Below are positions 9,956 to 20,834 of a DNA stretch of 64,000 nucleotides, in pieces. Location of the stretch: assembly GCA_036426205.1 (NCBI GenBank), contig WSYH01002431.1:1-64000 (forward strand), read 5' to 3'. The stretch comes from Ascaphus truei (taxonomy: Eukaryota > Chordata > Amphibia > Anura > Ascaphidae). The position numbers and the translations under genes are program-made. The notes under the pieces are model-generated. The model was not told where the DNA came from, made no database searches, and saw only the letters and a program-made list of their open reading frames with translations. Each line of letters starts with the position of its first letter. Position 1 is the stretch's first letter.

Positions 9956-11278
9956 GTGGTCCACGGTCTTATCTTCTACTGCGAATTGACAAAATAGTGC
10001 ATCTGCTTTAACATTCTTTGAACCCGAGAGGTATAAGGAAGTTGAACCGGGTGAAGAAGAGGGACCAACGTGCCTGCCGGGCACTCAGACGACGGGCAGT
10101 CTCGATATACAGTACAAGAGGTTTTTATGATCCGTAAGGATGGTGACAGGTTACTCAGCACCTTCCAGCAGGTGACGCCACTCCTCCAAGGCCATTTTGA
10201 TCGCGAGGAGCTCACGGTTACCCACATCATAATTCCGTTCTGCTGCAGAGAACTTCCTAGAAAAGAATGCACAGGGATGCAATCTGGCCTGTGGGTTCTT
10301 TCTTTGGGATAAGATCGCCCCTGCTCCTATGTCCGAAGCATCCACCTCGAGAGTGAAGGGCTGTCCTGGATCCGGATGCATTATGAGGGGTGCTGTGACA
10401 AAAACTTTTTTGAGAACCTCAAATGCCATCATAGTCTCGGGAGACCATAGTGCTGGATTGGCGCTCTTCTGGGTGAGGGCTGTGATGGGTGCGACTACGG
10501 TACAATTTTTTTTTATGAACCTGCGGTAATAATTGGCAAAACCTAAGAACCTCTGTACCACTTTCAGGGAGAGGGGACAGGGCCAATCTATGACTGTTTT
10601 CACCTTAGTAGGGTCCATTGCAAGTCCTGTGTCTGAGATGATATATCCCAAGAACGAAGTGGATGACTGGTGGAACTGGCATTTTTCAAGTTTAGCGAAC
10701 AGACGATTCTCCCGCAACCTGTGAAGTACTTGTTTGACATGCCTAGTGTGTTCCAGGGCATTATGGGAAAATATAAGGATATCGTCCAGGTAGACCACCA
10801 CGTGCTGATCCAGGAGGTCTCTGAAGATGTCGTTAATGAAATCCTGGAAGTCTGCGGGCGCGTTGCAGAGACTGAAGGGCATCACCGGGTACTCATAGTG
10901 CCCATCCCGCGTGTTGAAGACCGTCTTCCACTCATCTCCCTGACGAATCAAGACCAAGTTGTAGGCTCCCCGGAGGTCCTGCTTGGAGAAGATAGTGACG
11001 CCCTGTAACCTATCGAAAAGTTCAGCAATCAAGTGTAGAGGGTACCGATTCTTGACAGTCACCTTGTTGAAGCCGCGATAATCAATACATGGGCGCAATG
11101 TGCCATCCTTCTTCTTTACAAAAAAGAAGCCTGCTCCTGCCGTAAAAGAAGACTTGCAAATAAAGCCTCTCTGGAGGTTCTCCTGTATGTATTGTTTCAT
11201 TGCCATGGTCTCGGGGGCGGACAGCGGGTAGGAAAACCTCTGGGGGGAATAGCGCCATGGAGAAGATCTATAGGACAA
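9797..11278 (-). pseudogene. Reverse transcriptase/RNase H of chromovirus 1
   Basis: A 375-codon open stretch (11278-10151) carries the RT blocks in order: [11 protein letters not shown] (about residue 59), [10 protein letters not shown] (97), [12 protein letters not shown] (135, Gly to Ser) and the active site YLDDILIF (163). LGYIISDTG follows, and the RNase H core begins [18 protein letters not shown] (about 305) with NRELLAIK (about 355). After residue 375 the frame shifts, and the rest of RNase H is read in other frames to about 9800. RT copies the element RNA and RNase H removes the template. Confidence 0.9.
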
Positions 11279-11554
11279 TCATAGGTGAGATGGGGTGGTA
11301 ATTCCTCAGACTGAATCTTGTCGAAGACGTCTCTGAAGTCCCAGTAGACATCCGGAAGAAGGGAGTTACTAGATTCCGGACGCGCGGCCCCTATTAGAGC
11401 TTTGGGGAAATCCAGACAAACCTTTTGACACCGGACTCCCCAGGTGATGGGCTGTGACTCGAGCCAGTCAATCTGGGGGGTTGTGAAGCTGGAGCCAGGG
11501 AAGCCCCAGTATCAAGTCTACCGCCGGCGTGTGAATGGCATCCAGCTGAATGTG

Positions 11555-11851
11555 TTAGGAATGGTGACTGGTTATTTTGAGAAGGAGAGGAATGGTCTGC
11601 TGTGATATGAATGCGGGCTCTAAAGGCCTACCGTCAAAGCCCACGGGCCGATCCTTGGCTATCAGTGGAATCCGATTATTTTCTGCAAAACTCTGATCGA
11701 TAAAGTTTCCACCGGAACCGGAGTCTAGGTAGGCCTGTGTGGCTGTGTCCCCAAAGGCTCCTGATAAGGTTACTGGAAGGGGTACCTTAGACGGCAGTTT
11801 GGGAGAGGAGGGAGAGGTTACCATACCCAGTGTAGTTCTCCCAGTACTCAC
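11555..11851 (-). pseudogene. Aspartic protease of chromovirus 1
   Basis: A retropepsin-like frame with the active-site region AYLDSGSGGNFID (DSG in place of DTG) and an IPLI segment. It lies between the gag zinc knuckle and RT, the standard gypsy order. Confidence 0.78.
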
Positions 11852-11869
11852 TGGGGGCTGGCGTTTCCT

Positions 11870-12808
11870 GACTTAGATGGGCAGGTACTCACCAGCTGTT
11901 CACTATTTCCGCAGTAGAGGCACAGCCCTGCGCGACTTTGGCATAATCTCTCTGCCAGAGACAGGCGAGTACCACCCAGCTGCATGGGCTCTTCTGTGGA
12001 TACGGAGGCAGGCTCCCCGGGAGTTGTATGTGGGACAGAAATGGGTTGTATACAGTACCTCTTTGGCGCTTCCCATTCTCCGCTCTTCGCTCCTGGAGCC
12101 TCTGGTCCATACGGATGCAGAGCGTGATGAGTTCCTCCAATGCCGTGAGATGTTCCAGAGCGGCCAATTCATCCTTGAGGGAGTCGTTTTAAGCCCTGCC
12201 AGAACACTGCGGCAAGCGCTTCGTCGTTCCACCGGGTTTCTGTCGCAACGGTGTGGAATTCAAGTGCGTAGCGGGCCACAGTACGTTTTCCCTGTACAAT
12301 GTTGAGGAGAGAAGATGCGGCTGTTACCCTCCTACCTGGTGTATCGAACACTCTACAGAATTCTGTACAGAATCAGTACAGGTTGGAGGTCAGGTCCGGG
12401 TGTTGCTCCCATATGGGTGTAGCCCAGACCAAGGCATCGTCGGTCAGCAACGAGATGGTGTACGTGACCTTGAACGGGGAGAAGGGAAATAAGAGGGTAG
12501 AAGTTCAAACTGAATGGCACACTGCCCCAGCAAGCCACGACAGGCTGAAGGATCCCCCACATAGCGATTAGGAGTGGGTAGACGAGGTTCAGAAGATGCC
12601 GCTTGGAGTACTGGCGGGAGAAAGTAGGAGCAGAAGGAGCGGCAGCGGTGTCAGGAGAGGACAGAAGAGATTTAAGTTGGTCGGAGATGATGCCTAAGGA
12701 ATTTTGGAGCAGTTCCATTCGCTGATTATTTTGTGAGAGGCACGCCTCTACTTCTTTGAACAAATCATCATATTCGTGTAAGCGTCGACTCACCTCGGCG
12801 GAGTCCAT
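11870..12808 (-). pseudogene. Gag of chromovirus 1, frameshifted
   Basis: Starts MDSAEVSRRLHEYDDLF at 12808, ten bases after the primer site, with a coiled-coil-like N-terminus (frame 12808-12353). The capsid part continues in 12351-12169 (FDTPGRRVTA, AVFWQGL) and 12167-11889. The zinc knuckle at about 11925-11880 reads CLYCGNSEQLVSTC, a CX2CX4HX4C motif in which His is Gln. At least two frameshifts are present. Confidence 0.82.
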
Positions 12809-12817
12809 GTCTGTTGG

Positions 12818-12828
12818 ACTGAGAATAA
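12818..12828 (-). other. Self-priming primer-binding site, chromovirus 1
   Basis: Minus-strand TTATTCTCAGT immediately follows the 5' LTR. It pairs with GCTGAGCATAG inside the LTR (8139-8129 in the 3' copy) at 8 of 11 positions plus two G-T pairs. It has no TGG start, so it is not a tRNA-type site. Confidence 0.55.
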
Positions 12829-14166
12829 TGTCACGGGAATATCACGGGTGCTCACCACAAACCGGACTGGACTTTGAGGCAGAGGTGGGGATACAGATAA
12901 ACCACCGCCCTACAGCTGCGTGGGCGGGTCCGGTAAGCAGAGTAGTTGTGGATAGCCTGGGTGAGGGCAGGAGAGTGTAGGAACGTATAGGTACTTGCCG
13001 GAATCAGGGTCGGAGAGGTCAAGAGTAGTCGAAGTCCAATGCCAGGATCGAGGAGAGGAGAAGGTAGAAGTCCGTAGAGTGAGCCGGGGTTCAAGGGTGC
13101 CAGAAGTCAGTAGTCCGGATACAAAGCAAGGGTCTGTAACAGAACGACAAGAGCAGACTGCGAGGTAGCTTGTAGCAAACACAACCAGAGACTGACTCTG
13201 CTCAGCATTTAGCTTAGGGCTCATTGTACTATTTAGTGAGAGGAGCCAATGGGGAACTACCAGCAGTGAGGTCAGATCTAGGTTGAGCGCTGGTAGGCTG
13301 AGGCTGGGTGTAGGGAAAGAATAAATTGCATGGTGCTCTAAACCAAAATCACAGCAGACAATAATTGACTTAAATGTGCAGCGGATTACCCCTCCAAAAG
13401 CGGCAAAAGATAAGGCTAGGAGATAGAATTACACCCATATACCTGTTGGATGTGTAACTGGAAAATAAAGTCCCACATGCAATGAGGTAAGGACAGTATA
13501 CACCTGCCGGTGTCCAGCATTAGTACAGCATCATGGTAATAGCATGGGGTAAAAACACAAACCTTGCAGCCGCTTTGGAAAGAGGAGAGTGAAAGGCTCC
13601 CTTGAGGGTATAACTCACGTATTGTAGAGCCTGCTGTATCACTTCTCCTGGGGTGTACCGTGCCTCCGTTGTTGTAGATGAACAGGAACAGGAAGGAAAA
13701 ACGAAGCACTGGTTCCACTGAAGTAAAAATAAACACAGAGGTGCGTTCCCACAATAAAAGTTTTAATGGATCAAAAGCACAAAAAACAGACAGGTTTGAT
13801 CCATTAAAACTTTTATTGTGGGAACGCACCTCTGTGTTTATTTTACTTCAGTGGAACCAGTGCTTTGTTTTTCCTTCCTGTTCCTGAGGCTGGGTGAAGG
13901 ACTGGTGTGAGAGGCTGCAGGTAAATGGAAACCACAGGGATGGCCATCCGTGCGAGCGTGCGTGCTTGCGTTTGTGCGACACCCGCCGGGGTTGTGATAG
14001 TGGTGCAGCAGATGAGGAGGCGGCTGACAGGCGTCGGCGCGTGCAGGGGTCTGCCCCGGCGGCGCGCACGCCCTGCAGGAGATGCGTGTGCAGCTGGATG
14101 GAGGCAGGAGGAGATGCGGGGCCGGGTCCTGTGCGCCTCAGCAGTGGAGAGGTGAGCAGCGGGGAG
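12829..14166 (-). repeat. 5' LTR of chromovirus 1, interrupted
   Basis: LTR sequence 12829-13312 and 13887-14166 matches the 3' LTR. It is split by the 13315-13884 insertion. The outer ~45 bp are missing where a palindromic element begins. Confidence 0.85.
13315..13884. mobile_element. Fold-back insertion with 16-bp target duplication
   Basis: A 570-bp insertion in the LTR. TGAGGCTGGGTGTAGG (13299-13314) is repeated at 13885-13900 with one mismatch. The distal part is an inverted repeat: 13683-13775 pairs with 13795-13886 around a 19-nt spacer. The long target duplication argues for a retrotransposition-type mechanism and not a cut-and-paste MITE. No coding sequence was found. Confidence 0.75.
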
Positions 14167-14215
14167 CAAATACATTTTATGTATGTTTCTATGGATATAC
14201 ATACATACCTACAGG

Positions 14216-15203
14216 GAAAGTGAGGGGTACAATGGTTTGTACACCAAAAGAAATTCACTTACATGCACACTACCCAAAATTTTAAATTTAACCTTTAATA
14301 GTCAATCTTAAAACATATTTACCAATTTATAAATGGGAAAACATATAAAAAATGAATAAATGAATAAATAACTAGTGCAAATAGGCAGTCTCTAATGTTG
14401 AAATGTATATGCTCAATGCTGGAAAATGAGAGACTGAAAGGTGCAAAACAGCTGAGTGAGCAAAAAAGCCACTAGTGCATTGATCAGCCTAATAGATAAT
14501 AGCCATCATGGGGTTGTTGGCTTAAAAATCTTGAACAGGACCTTGACTAGTACAAGCAAGTCCTGCCTGGCCACACCCTATTTTATATATAATTGACTGA
14601 TCTATGAATGGTGCCTAGTACTGTATTAAAACAACCCCATGAAGGGGGCTGACATCACCAAACACGCGTCCAACGGCGTTTCCCTCCTACTACGGAGCTT
14701 CTCTCAGGACAAAATTTTGTAGGAGGGAAACGCGCGTTGGACGCGTGTTTGGTGATGTCAGCCCCCTTCATGGGGTTGTTTTAATACAGTACTAGGCAGC
14801 CATTCATTAGATCAGTCAATTATATATAAAAATAGGGTAGTGGCCAGGCAGGACTTGCTGTACTAGTCAAGGTCCTGTTCAAGAGTTTAAGCCAACAACC
14901 CTCATGATGGCTATTATCTATTAGGCTGATCAATGCACTAGTGGGCTTTTTTGCTCACTCAGGCTGTTTTGCACCCTTGCAGTCTCTCATTTTCCAGCAT
15001 TGAGCATATACATTTCAACATTAGAGACTGCCTAGTTGCACTAGTTATTTATTCATTTAATTCATTTTTTATATGTTTTCACATTTATAAATTGGTAATA
15101 TATGTTTTAAGGATTGACTATTAAAGGTTAAATTTAAAATTTTGGGTAGTGTGCATGTAAGTGAATTTCTTTTGGTGTACAAACCATTGTACCCCTCACT
15201 TTC
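14216..15203. repeat. 1-kb palindromic element
   Basis: The left arm (14216-14700) is nearly the exact reverse complement of the right arm (14727-15203). The centre is close to 14710, beside a hammerhead-like motif. The arms contain ACACGCGTCCAACG / CGTTGGACGCGTGT and AATTTAAATTTAACC-type sequence. It truncates the chromovirus 1 LTR on its left. Confidence 0.88.
14668..14710 (-). ncRNA. Hammerhead-like motif at palindrome centre
   Basis: Minus strand: GTCC, then TGAGAGAA, stem II CTCC...GGAG, GGGAAAC, then CGCCGTT and GGAC. GTCC/GGAC can form stem I and the ACG(C)CGT segment stem III. The first core box has extra bases compared with CUGANGA, so activity is doubtful. Confidence 0.4.
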
Positions 15204-16060
15204 TCTGATTCACTTCAGTTCACAGTTGCACCTACCTCTCATTATCAATTGCATTATTATTATTAAGTCTATACACATTTAGTATGGTTTAGTTGATCAC
15301 TCCCTTACTCCCTGCTTTCTGTGTAATCGATACCTACAGGGACAATCAATGGTTGTTTGTGCAAATGCTTGTTTTGCTTTTTTTAATGTATATTAAATGT
15401 CGTTTGCATGTTTGTTTAGAAATGTTGGTGCAATGTCATTTTGATTTTTATTTAGTTAGATGTATTTTTTAGTGGTGTTTTCAATAGTTTATTTCAGGGG
15501 GGGTGCTTGCTTTGTAATAGTGGCTTATTTTTGTTAGTTATATTTTGGCTAATGGTGGTTACTTTGAGCTTTCATTAATTTCCTAATGGTTTGGTTTTGT
15601 TGTTTTAATTGTAAATTGTGTAATTGATTTTGGATTGGTTTAATTGATTGTTATTGATTTGTTTTTATTTTCTTATTGTTTGGATGGTATTGGATCTTGT
15701 TTGTAATAGTTTCTTTTAGCTTGAGCATTGAATGGCATAGTATTAAATGATTCACAGATTATTTGCATCATGTACACACTGTACCATTCAATTATTTGAT
15801 TGGCATTTTTTATATATTTATTTTGCTATGTGATGGATTTGAATTTAAGATGTGCTGTGTTTGATTTTGCTATGTGTTTGATTTTGATATGTGCTGTGTT
15901 TTATTTTAAGATGTGCTGTGTTTGATTTTTATGTGTGTTTTATTTGATTTTGCAATGTGCTGTGTTTTATTTAGCAATGTTATGTTTTTATTTGGGCCTG
16001 TTTTTGGAATCCTTACCCATTTCTTTGTATATTGGTTAATCAAACTCAATATTATATGGG
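15204..16060. repeat. T-rich low-complexity repeat
   Basis: T/G-rich sequence. From 15835 to 15990 it is an irregular tandem array of ATGTGCTGTGTTT and GATTTTG units. A mirror-image A/C-rich stretch occurs at 51000-51365. No gene was found. Confidence 0.55.
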
Positions 16061-17000
16061 CATGATGCACCCACTTTACAAATGAATGGGTGAAGGGTGG
16101 GGGTATTTGCCTGGGGAGGGAGATGAGGCCTCCTGGGTGGGTAGCGGGCAGGGTGGGTTAACCCCTTAATTACTTTCACAGTTATTAACCACACAGGTAA
16201 TTAAGGGGCTAGGGGACATTAAAATGTATTTGCAATGTATTTTTCTGGCAACGGAGGACAGGGACCTTGCACATCCTGACCAGGATGCCCATCATATTGC
16301 CAGGGGTAAGTAGAACAGTTACATTTTCTTTATTTATGCTGGCTAATGTGTTTAATAGTGGGCAAATAATCTATTATCCATATCTGGATAACAATTATTT
16401 TGCACATTACTGTACTGCATGTGTTTTGGTGGTGGTGGGCGGGGTGTAATGATTTTAATGTATGACATGTTTTATTTTTAACATACAAGATTGGTACCGC
16501 AGGGCAGCGGGGACCGATGGAGACCACCTGAGAACCCCAGATGCCCACAGGTAACACCCGAGGACCTCTGGATGCCCACAGGTACCACCTGCAGACCCAC
16601 ATTGGACACCTGCAGGGAAGAACCAGGGGCCCCACAGCTGAGAGGTTCCCTGGACCCACAGGGACAACCAGGAGCCCCATGGGAACCACCCGAGGGCCCT
16701 CAGACCCCCGTGGGAACAATCAGAGGTCCCTCAGACACCTGTTGGGATGACCCGGGGACTCCCAGACACCCACGGGGACCACCCGTGGACCTCATTGGGG
16801 CCCGCGGGGACCCCCCGGATGCCCACGGCGCCTAGTGGGGACCACCAGGAGGCTCCCAGCACCCGTGGGCACCCCACGGGTTGCACTATGGGACCTGTGG
16901 ACACCCGTTGGACCCACCGTGGACCCCCTTCGGCTTGGGGTATTAATCCTTTATGTTAAAAAATAAATCATGTTTTTATGTGGGGGCACATGGGGTGGGT
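16060..17000 (+). repeat. Dispersed repeat module, copy 2
   Basis: The plus-strand counterpart of 6160-7480. It contains GGGTGGGTTAACCCCTTAAT, a GGAGGACAGGGACC segment, a CAGGGGTAAGT motif, an ATCCATATCTGGATAA palindrome and a terminal GC-rich minisatellite. Confidence 0.55.
16495..16935 (+). repeat. GC-rich minisatellite of ~24-27-bp units
   Basis: Tandem degenerate units such as GATGCCCACAGGTACCACC and CCCACGGGGACCACCCG. Multiple overlapping long frames here are artefacts of the repeat. Confidence 0.8.
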
Positions 17001-17800
17001 TATGTATTAATGTTTATTAAATATGGTAATGTTTATTGTGAGCCTAAGAGGTGGGTAGTGGGGCTATTCTGTGTATAGTTTTATTGTGGATAGCGGGGGT
17101 GGGTGAAAGGGGTATTGTCCCAAAGGATGGGTTGTTAGGCCTACCGGGTGGGTAGTGGGGGTGGGCTGTTATTCCTCCAGGGTGGGTAGTGGGGGAGGGT
17201 GTGTTAACCCCATAATTATTCTAGCGGTTTCTAACCGCTAAGGGGATTAAGGGGTTAGGGGACATTAGATTGTCAATTTTTATTCTTCTGTATTGTTTGC
17301 AGCAAAGGAAGAGATGGACGGGATGAGGATGAGGATGCCTTCATCGTGGCAGCCTGGCAGGGGTGAGTGCAATATTTATTTACTTTATTTATGCTGATTA
17401 ATGTTGTATTTTACATAGGCAAACGCATTATTAAGCATATGTGGATTATAGTAATTTTACCATTATTGTACTGTATATGTTAGGGGTCGGAGGGAGGTAG
17501 GTGTATGTATTTAAAAGTATTTATGCATAATTTGTTTTTGGGCACAGGATTGGTACAGCAGGCAAGCGGGGACCCCCGGAACCTGTGGGATCACCCGGAC
17601 ACCCCTGTGGGGCCCCCGGAAAACTGTGGAGACCACCCGAGGGCCACCGCCAGCCAAAAGTATATTTCCTGTGCATAAAAAAAACTTAAGATATTTTATG
17701 TATGTTAAGGGGGTGTAGGTTTTTTTTGGGGCACATGGGGTGGGTGTGTTTATATGGCAATGTTTATTGGGGGCAATTGTCCCCAATAAAAATGCTATTG
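17000..17800 (+). repeat. Dispersed repeat module, copy 3
   Basis: It repeats GGTGGGTAGTGGGG, TAAGGGGTTAGGGGACATTA and GCAGCCTGGCAGGGGTGAGT, then a shortened minisatellite (17560-17650). Together with copy 2 it forms a direct tandem pair. Confidence 0.55.
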
Positions 17801-17875
17801 TGCCCTAACCCCTTCATTGCTTTAGCGGATAGCCTCTAAGGTAATGAAGCAGCTTCAATGTATTGTTTTTAATAG

Positions 17876-18126
17876 TGTGCGGGAACAAGGGGTCTCCTGA
17901 GCTGAACCACATTGGTTTCAACCTCGGGGACCCCCTACTTCATGACATACAGGCCCGTTATGGGATGCCAGTGTTCCCCTGCAGAATTTAAATCTCCCGA
18001 TCATGTGACCGGGACATTTAAATGCATAAGAGATACCGGCACCCCATATCGGGGCCTGTATCTCGGGAAGTAGGGGGTCCCTGAGGCTGAAACCAATACA
18101 ATTCAGCTCAGGAGACCCCCTGCTCA
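17876..18126. mobile_element. MITE with ~60-bp inverted arms (family M1)
   Basis: AGGGGTCTCCTGAGCTGAA...GGGGACCCCCTACTTC at the left is mirrored by GAAGTAGGGGGTCCCTGAGG...TCAGCTCAGGAGACCCCC at the right. A second full copy lies at 48465-48705 and a half copy at 42960-43080. Confidence 0.75.
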
Positions 18127-18149
18127 TCTACACTAGGAATAAAATTTAA

Positions 18150-18370
18150 ATGTTAAAATTATTTTATTTCCGGCGAGATTATCGCTGAGAGAGGCAGATC
18201 TCACTGCAGCAGATAGATCTCGACGGGGGAGCCCTTCTCGGAGGGCAGGTCGTCTCAGCGCCGGCAACTCACCATGTTTAGAAATGTTGCTCTCATAGGT
18301 ATTCGGGCCTTTTTCATACCGTGAGAGCAACTCGGCAAAATGGCGAAGCTTTCTGCATAAACCCCCTAAT
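18150..18370 (-). repeat. Second copy of the 5725 dispersed repeat
   Basis: Read on the minus strand it starts GGGTTTATGCAGAAAGCTTC, like 5725. It also contains a short inverted GAGAGGCAGATCTCACTGC-type region. Confidence 0.4.
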
Positions 18371-18540
18371 CTACAATGGGTATAAAAGAAATGGAAAGTG
18401 GTTAAAATGTAAAATATTATGTAGTTATTTTGTTTTATGATTAGTTCCACTATTAAATGTTGCATTTGAACCCTGTTTAATATATGCTATTGTTAATAGT
18501 ATGCAGCATGAAAAAAACGTTGATCTAAATCTTCATACTA

Positions 18541-19306
18541 TGTAAGGAATCGGGGAACACGTCCCTTTGGTGTGTTCCCTCCTTACCTGCTGCAGCACGC
18601 CTCCCCGCTCTGGTTACAGAGTGAGCGCGCACCTGCAGCTCTTCACTTTGTGCCACGGAGCGTGGCTCCACCCCCCCCCCCCCCATCGTGTTGCGCGTCT
18701 ATCACACGCAGCGGCGCACGTGATGGCGTGCACCACTCTCCAGCTGCGTGTCAAGTATTCCTAATTGCCCACTTGCTTCCTGCAGCCTATCCTAGCCTCC
18801 GCAGAGGCCGCACCTCCTCTCCGCCTCCCTTGGTATTGGTTCCTGTTTACTTTAAAAGACTTTCACTTTCACCTTGCTGAGCATAACCTGTGTAGCCTTG
18901 TTTTCCTGCGTTTGCTGTGCCTTGCCGTGTGCCTTGTTCCTGTGTTTTTCTATGCTGCTTTCTTGTGTACCGACCCAGCTTGACTTTAGGACCCTCTCTA
19001 GATAACGACCCCGGCTTGACTATTGGACCTCCTCTGAATAAAGACCCTGGCTTGCCTCTGACTACCCGCACCTCTCCAGTGTTGATGATGGCTATTGGAT
19101 ATACTACCACTCTCCCGGCTCCAACCCCTTACCACGGCACAACAGACATTGACCATCCATCTGGCTCCGCCCCTGGACTCCGGCAAGTATCTCAACTAAC
19201 CCTATTTCTCCAACCCAGACCCGGCTATGCTAACTATCCACTCTCCAGGCATGCCTCCGCTGCTGTCTGGGGTCCCGCCTTGTTCGTGGTGAGCGCAATC
19301 GTTACT
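18541..19306 (+). repeat. 5' LTR of chromovirus 2
   Basis: 766 bp starting TGTAAGGAATC. The 3' LTR gives a matching copy with scattered substitutions. The end is GTTACT here and GTTAAA in the 3' copy, both probably derived from GTTACA. Confidence 0.9.
18835..18887 (+). promoter_or_regulatory. LTR promoter and transcript start, chromovirus 2
   Basis: Inverted CCAAT box ATTGG at 18835-18839, TATA-like TTTAAAA at 18851-18857, then the inferred start GCTGAGCATAA at 18876-18886. The spacing of about 25 bp fits RNA polymerase II. The inferred start is set by exact complementarity to the sequence after the LTR. Confidence 0.65.
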
Positions 19307-19317
19307 TTATGCTCAGC
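19307..19317 (+). other. Self-priming primer-binding site, chromovirus 2
   Basis: TTATGCTCAGC directly abuts the LTR and is the exact reverse complement of GCTGAGCATAA (18876-18886); one more base on the LTR side also pairs. This is the Tf1/sushi arrangement, in which the folded transcript 5' end primes reverse transcription. Confidence 0.75.
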
Positions 19318-20248
19318 ACAACGAACGTGGACCCCCCTAAGGTGGGCCAGGCCCTAGCCTCTATTGGTGAACGCCTCCTATATTTTCAGAATCAGATTGA
19401 TTTTTTGACTCAAAGCACAGCAACCTTGTCCGCACAACAATTCCAGTCCATGAGTATCAGACATGCAACCTTGTCTTCATCTACCATAGAAGTATCTCTG
19501 CCTCTTGAACCTTGTCTTCTTACCCCAATCACTATGCGGGCGATCCCCATGGCTGTAGAGTTTTTGTCAACCAATGTGATATATAATTTGAGTTAACTCC
19601 CTCACGTTTCTCTTCTGATAGATCCAAGGTGGCATACATTATTGTCCTGCTCACCGGGGACACTTTGGCGTGGGCATCTCCCATTTGGGAGCAAAGACCA
19701 GAGCTCACGCAGGACTTTGCATGATCAAGGAAGAGTTTAGTCAGGTCTTTGACACTCCAGGCCGAAAGGTCACTGCAACTTCCTCCCTGTTTCATATTTC
19801 ACAGGATAATAGATCTGTCGCAAGATATGCCCTCAAGTTCTGGACCATTGCCGCGGAGACAGGGTGGAATGATGAGGCCCTATTAGCAGCCTTCTGGCAG
19901 GGTCTGTCTGAACCGCTTAAAGACTTGTTGGCCACCCAGGAACCACCTACTGACTTGGAGGAACTTATTGCCATATGTATTAGAGTGAATCAGCGCCTTC
20001 AAGAGAGGAGGGCTGAACGTCATCGTCCACGATCTTGCATAACTCATGTTCCTGTGCGCAGTCTTTTTCCTATCGTTTCCCCAGCTCTTGATGTTCCAGA
20101 AACTATGCAGATAGGAAGTCACCAAATCTCTTCTTCTGAAAAACAATGCCGAAGGAATGGAGGTCTCTGTTTCAACTGCGGCTTGCCTGGTCATCTCTTA
20201 CTTCGCTGTCCCACAAAGCCGGGAAACACAACACCCAATGAGGTATGA
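19309..20248 (+). pseudogene. Gag of chromovirus 2
   Basis: The frame from 19309 reads VDPPKVGQALASIGERLLYF after the primer site, but it is shifted near 19600. The capsid resumes at 19670-20248 with FDTPGRKVTA, AAFWQGLSEPLKDLLA and an intact zinc knuckle CFNCGLPGHLLLRC (CX2CX4HX4C) near residue 168 of that frame. The ATG seen in sister elements at the VDPP position is GTG here. Confidence 0.85.
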
Positions 20249-20640
20249 GGGGATCTCACTGGGTACCATTTCTTCTTCTCCTTCCAGTAAAGAAATCCTG
20301 CCGACTAGAATAATGCTTCCAGTCTCTCTTGAGAGTCTTGGCTTGCTTACCTCCGCTTCTGTTTTCATCGACACCGGGTCTGGATCTTTATGGATCAAGA
20401 TTTTGCTATCAAGAAAAAAATTCCTCTGGTAAAGAAAGCTGTGCCTATCAGGTTGGAAGCCACTAATGGACGTCCTCTTCAGCATGCCTTTATCTCATTG
20501 GAAACTCATCCTCTCTCTCTATACTAAGGATGGTCACAAGTAGGACATAACTTTGGATGTTATTCACTCACCCTCAGTGCAGGTAATTTTGGGCCTTCCC
20601 TGGCTCTAACGGCACAATCCACATTTAGATTGGACTGATA
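20157..20640 (+). pseudogene. Protease region of chromovirus 2
   Basis: It contains SVFIDTGSGSLWI (retropepsin DTGS) and LPV-type flanks, followed by frame breaks before 20640. Confidence 0.7.
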
Positions 20641-20834
20641 AGAAACCTATTCAATGGGCCCCCTCTTGTGCCACTTCCTGTGTCACTACAGTACAACATA
20701 TCTGCGGGCAAGATATTCCTAAATCTGAGAAACCCATTCTCCCTGAAGTATATAATGAGTTCCTTGATGTCTTTGATAAAGTTTGTTATGAAATTCTTCC
20801 TCCTCACTGCCCCTTTGACTGCCCCATTGACCTC

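Larger units (their letters stand above)
7762..14166 (-). mobile_element. Ty3/gypsy chromovirus 1, degraded, minus strand
   Basis: A full-length but decayed LTR retrotransposon read right to left: 5' LTR 12829-14166 (interrupted), primer site 12818-12828, gag 12808 to about 11870, protease 11851-11555, reverse transcriptase/RNase H 11278 to about 9800, integrase to about 8930, chromodomain 8893-8579, polypurine tract 8534-8550, 3' LTR 7762-8533. The gene order and chromodomain place it in the Tf1/sushi-type chromoviruses. It carries frameshifts and two fold-back insertions in the 5' LTR. Confidence 0.9.

Noticed and set aside
11877..12305. Plus-strand open frames opposite gag of chromovirus 1
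   Set aside because: Antisense shadows of the minus-strand gag.
16491..16959. Pro/Gly-rich overlapping open frames
   Set aside because: The same GC-rich minisatellite; open in three phases.
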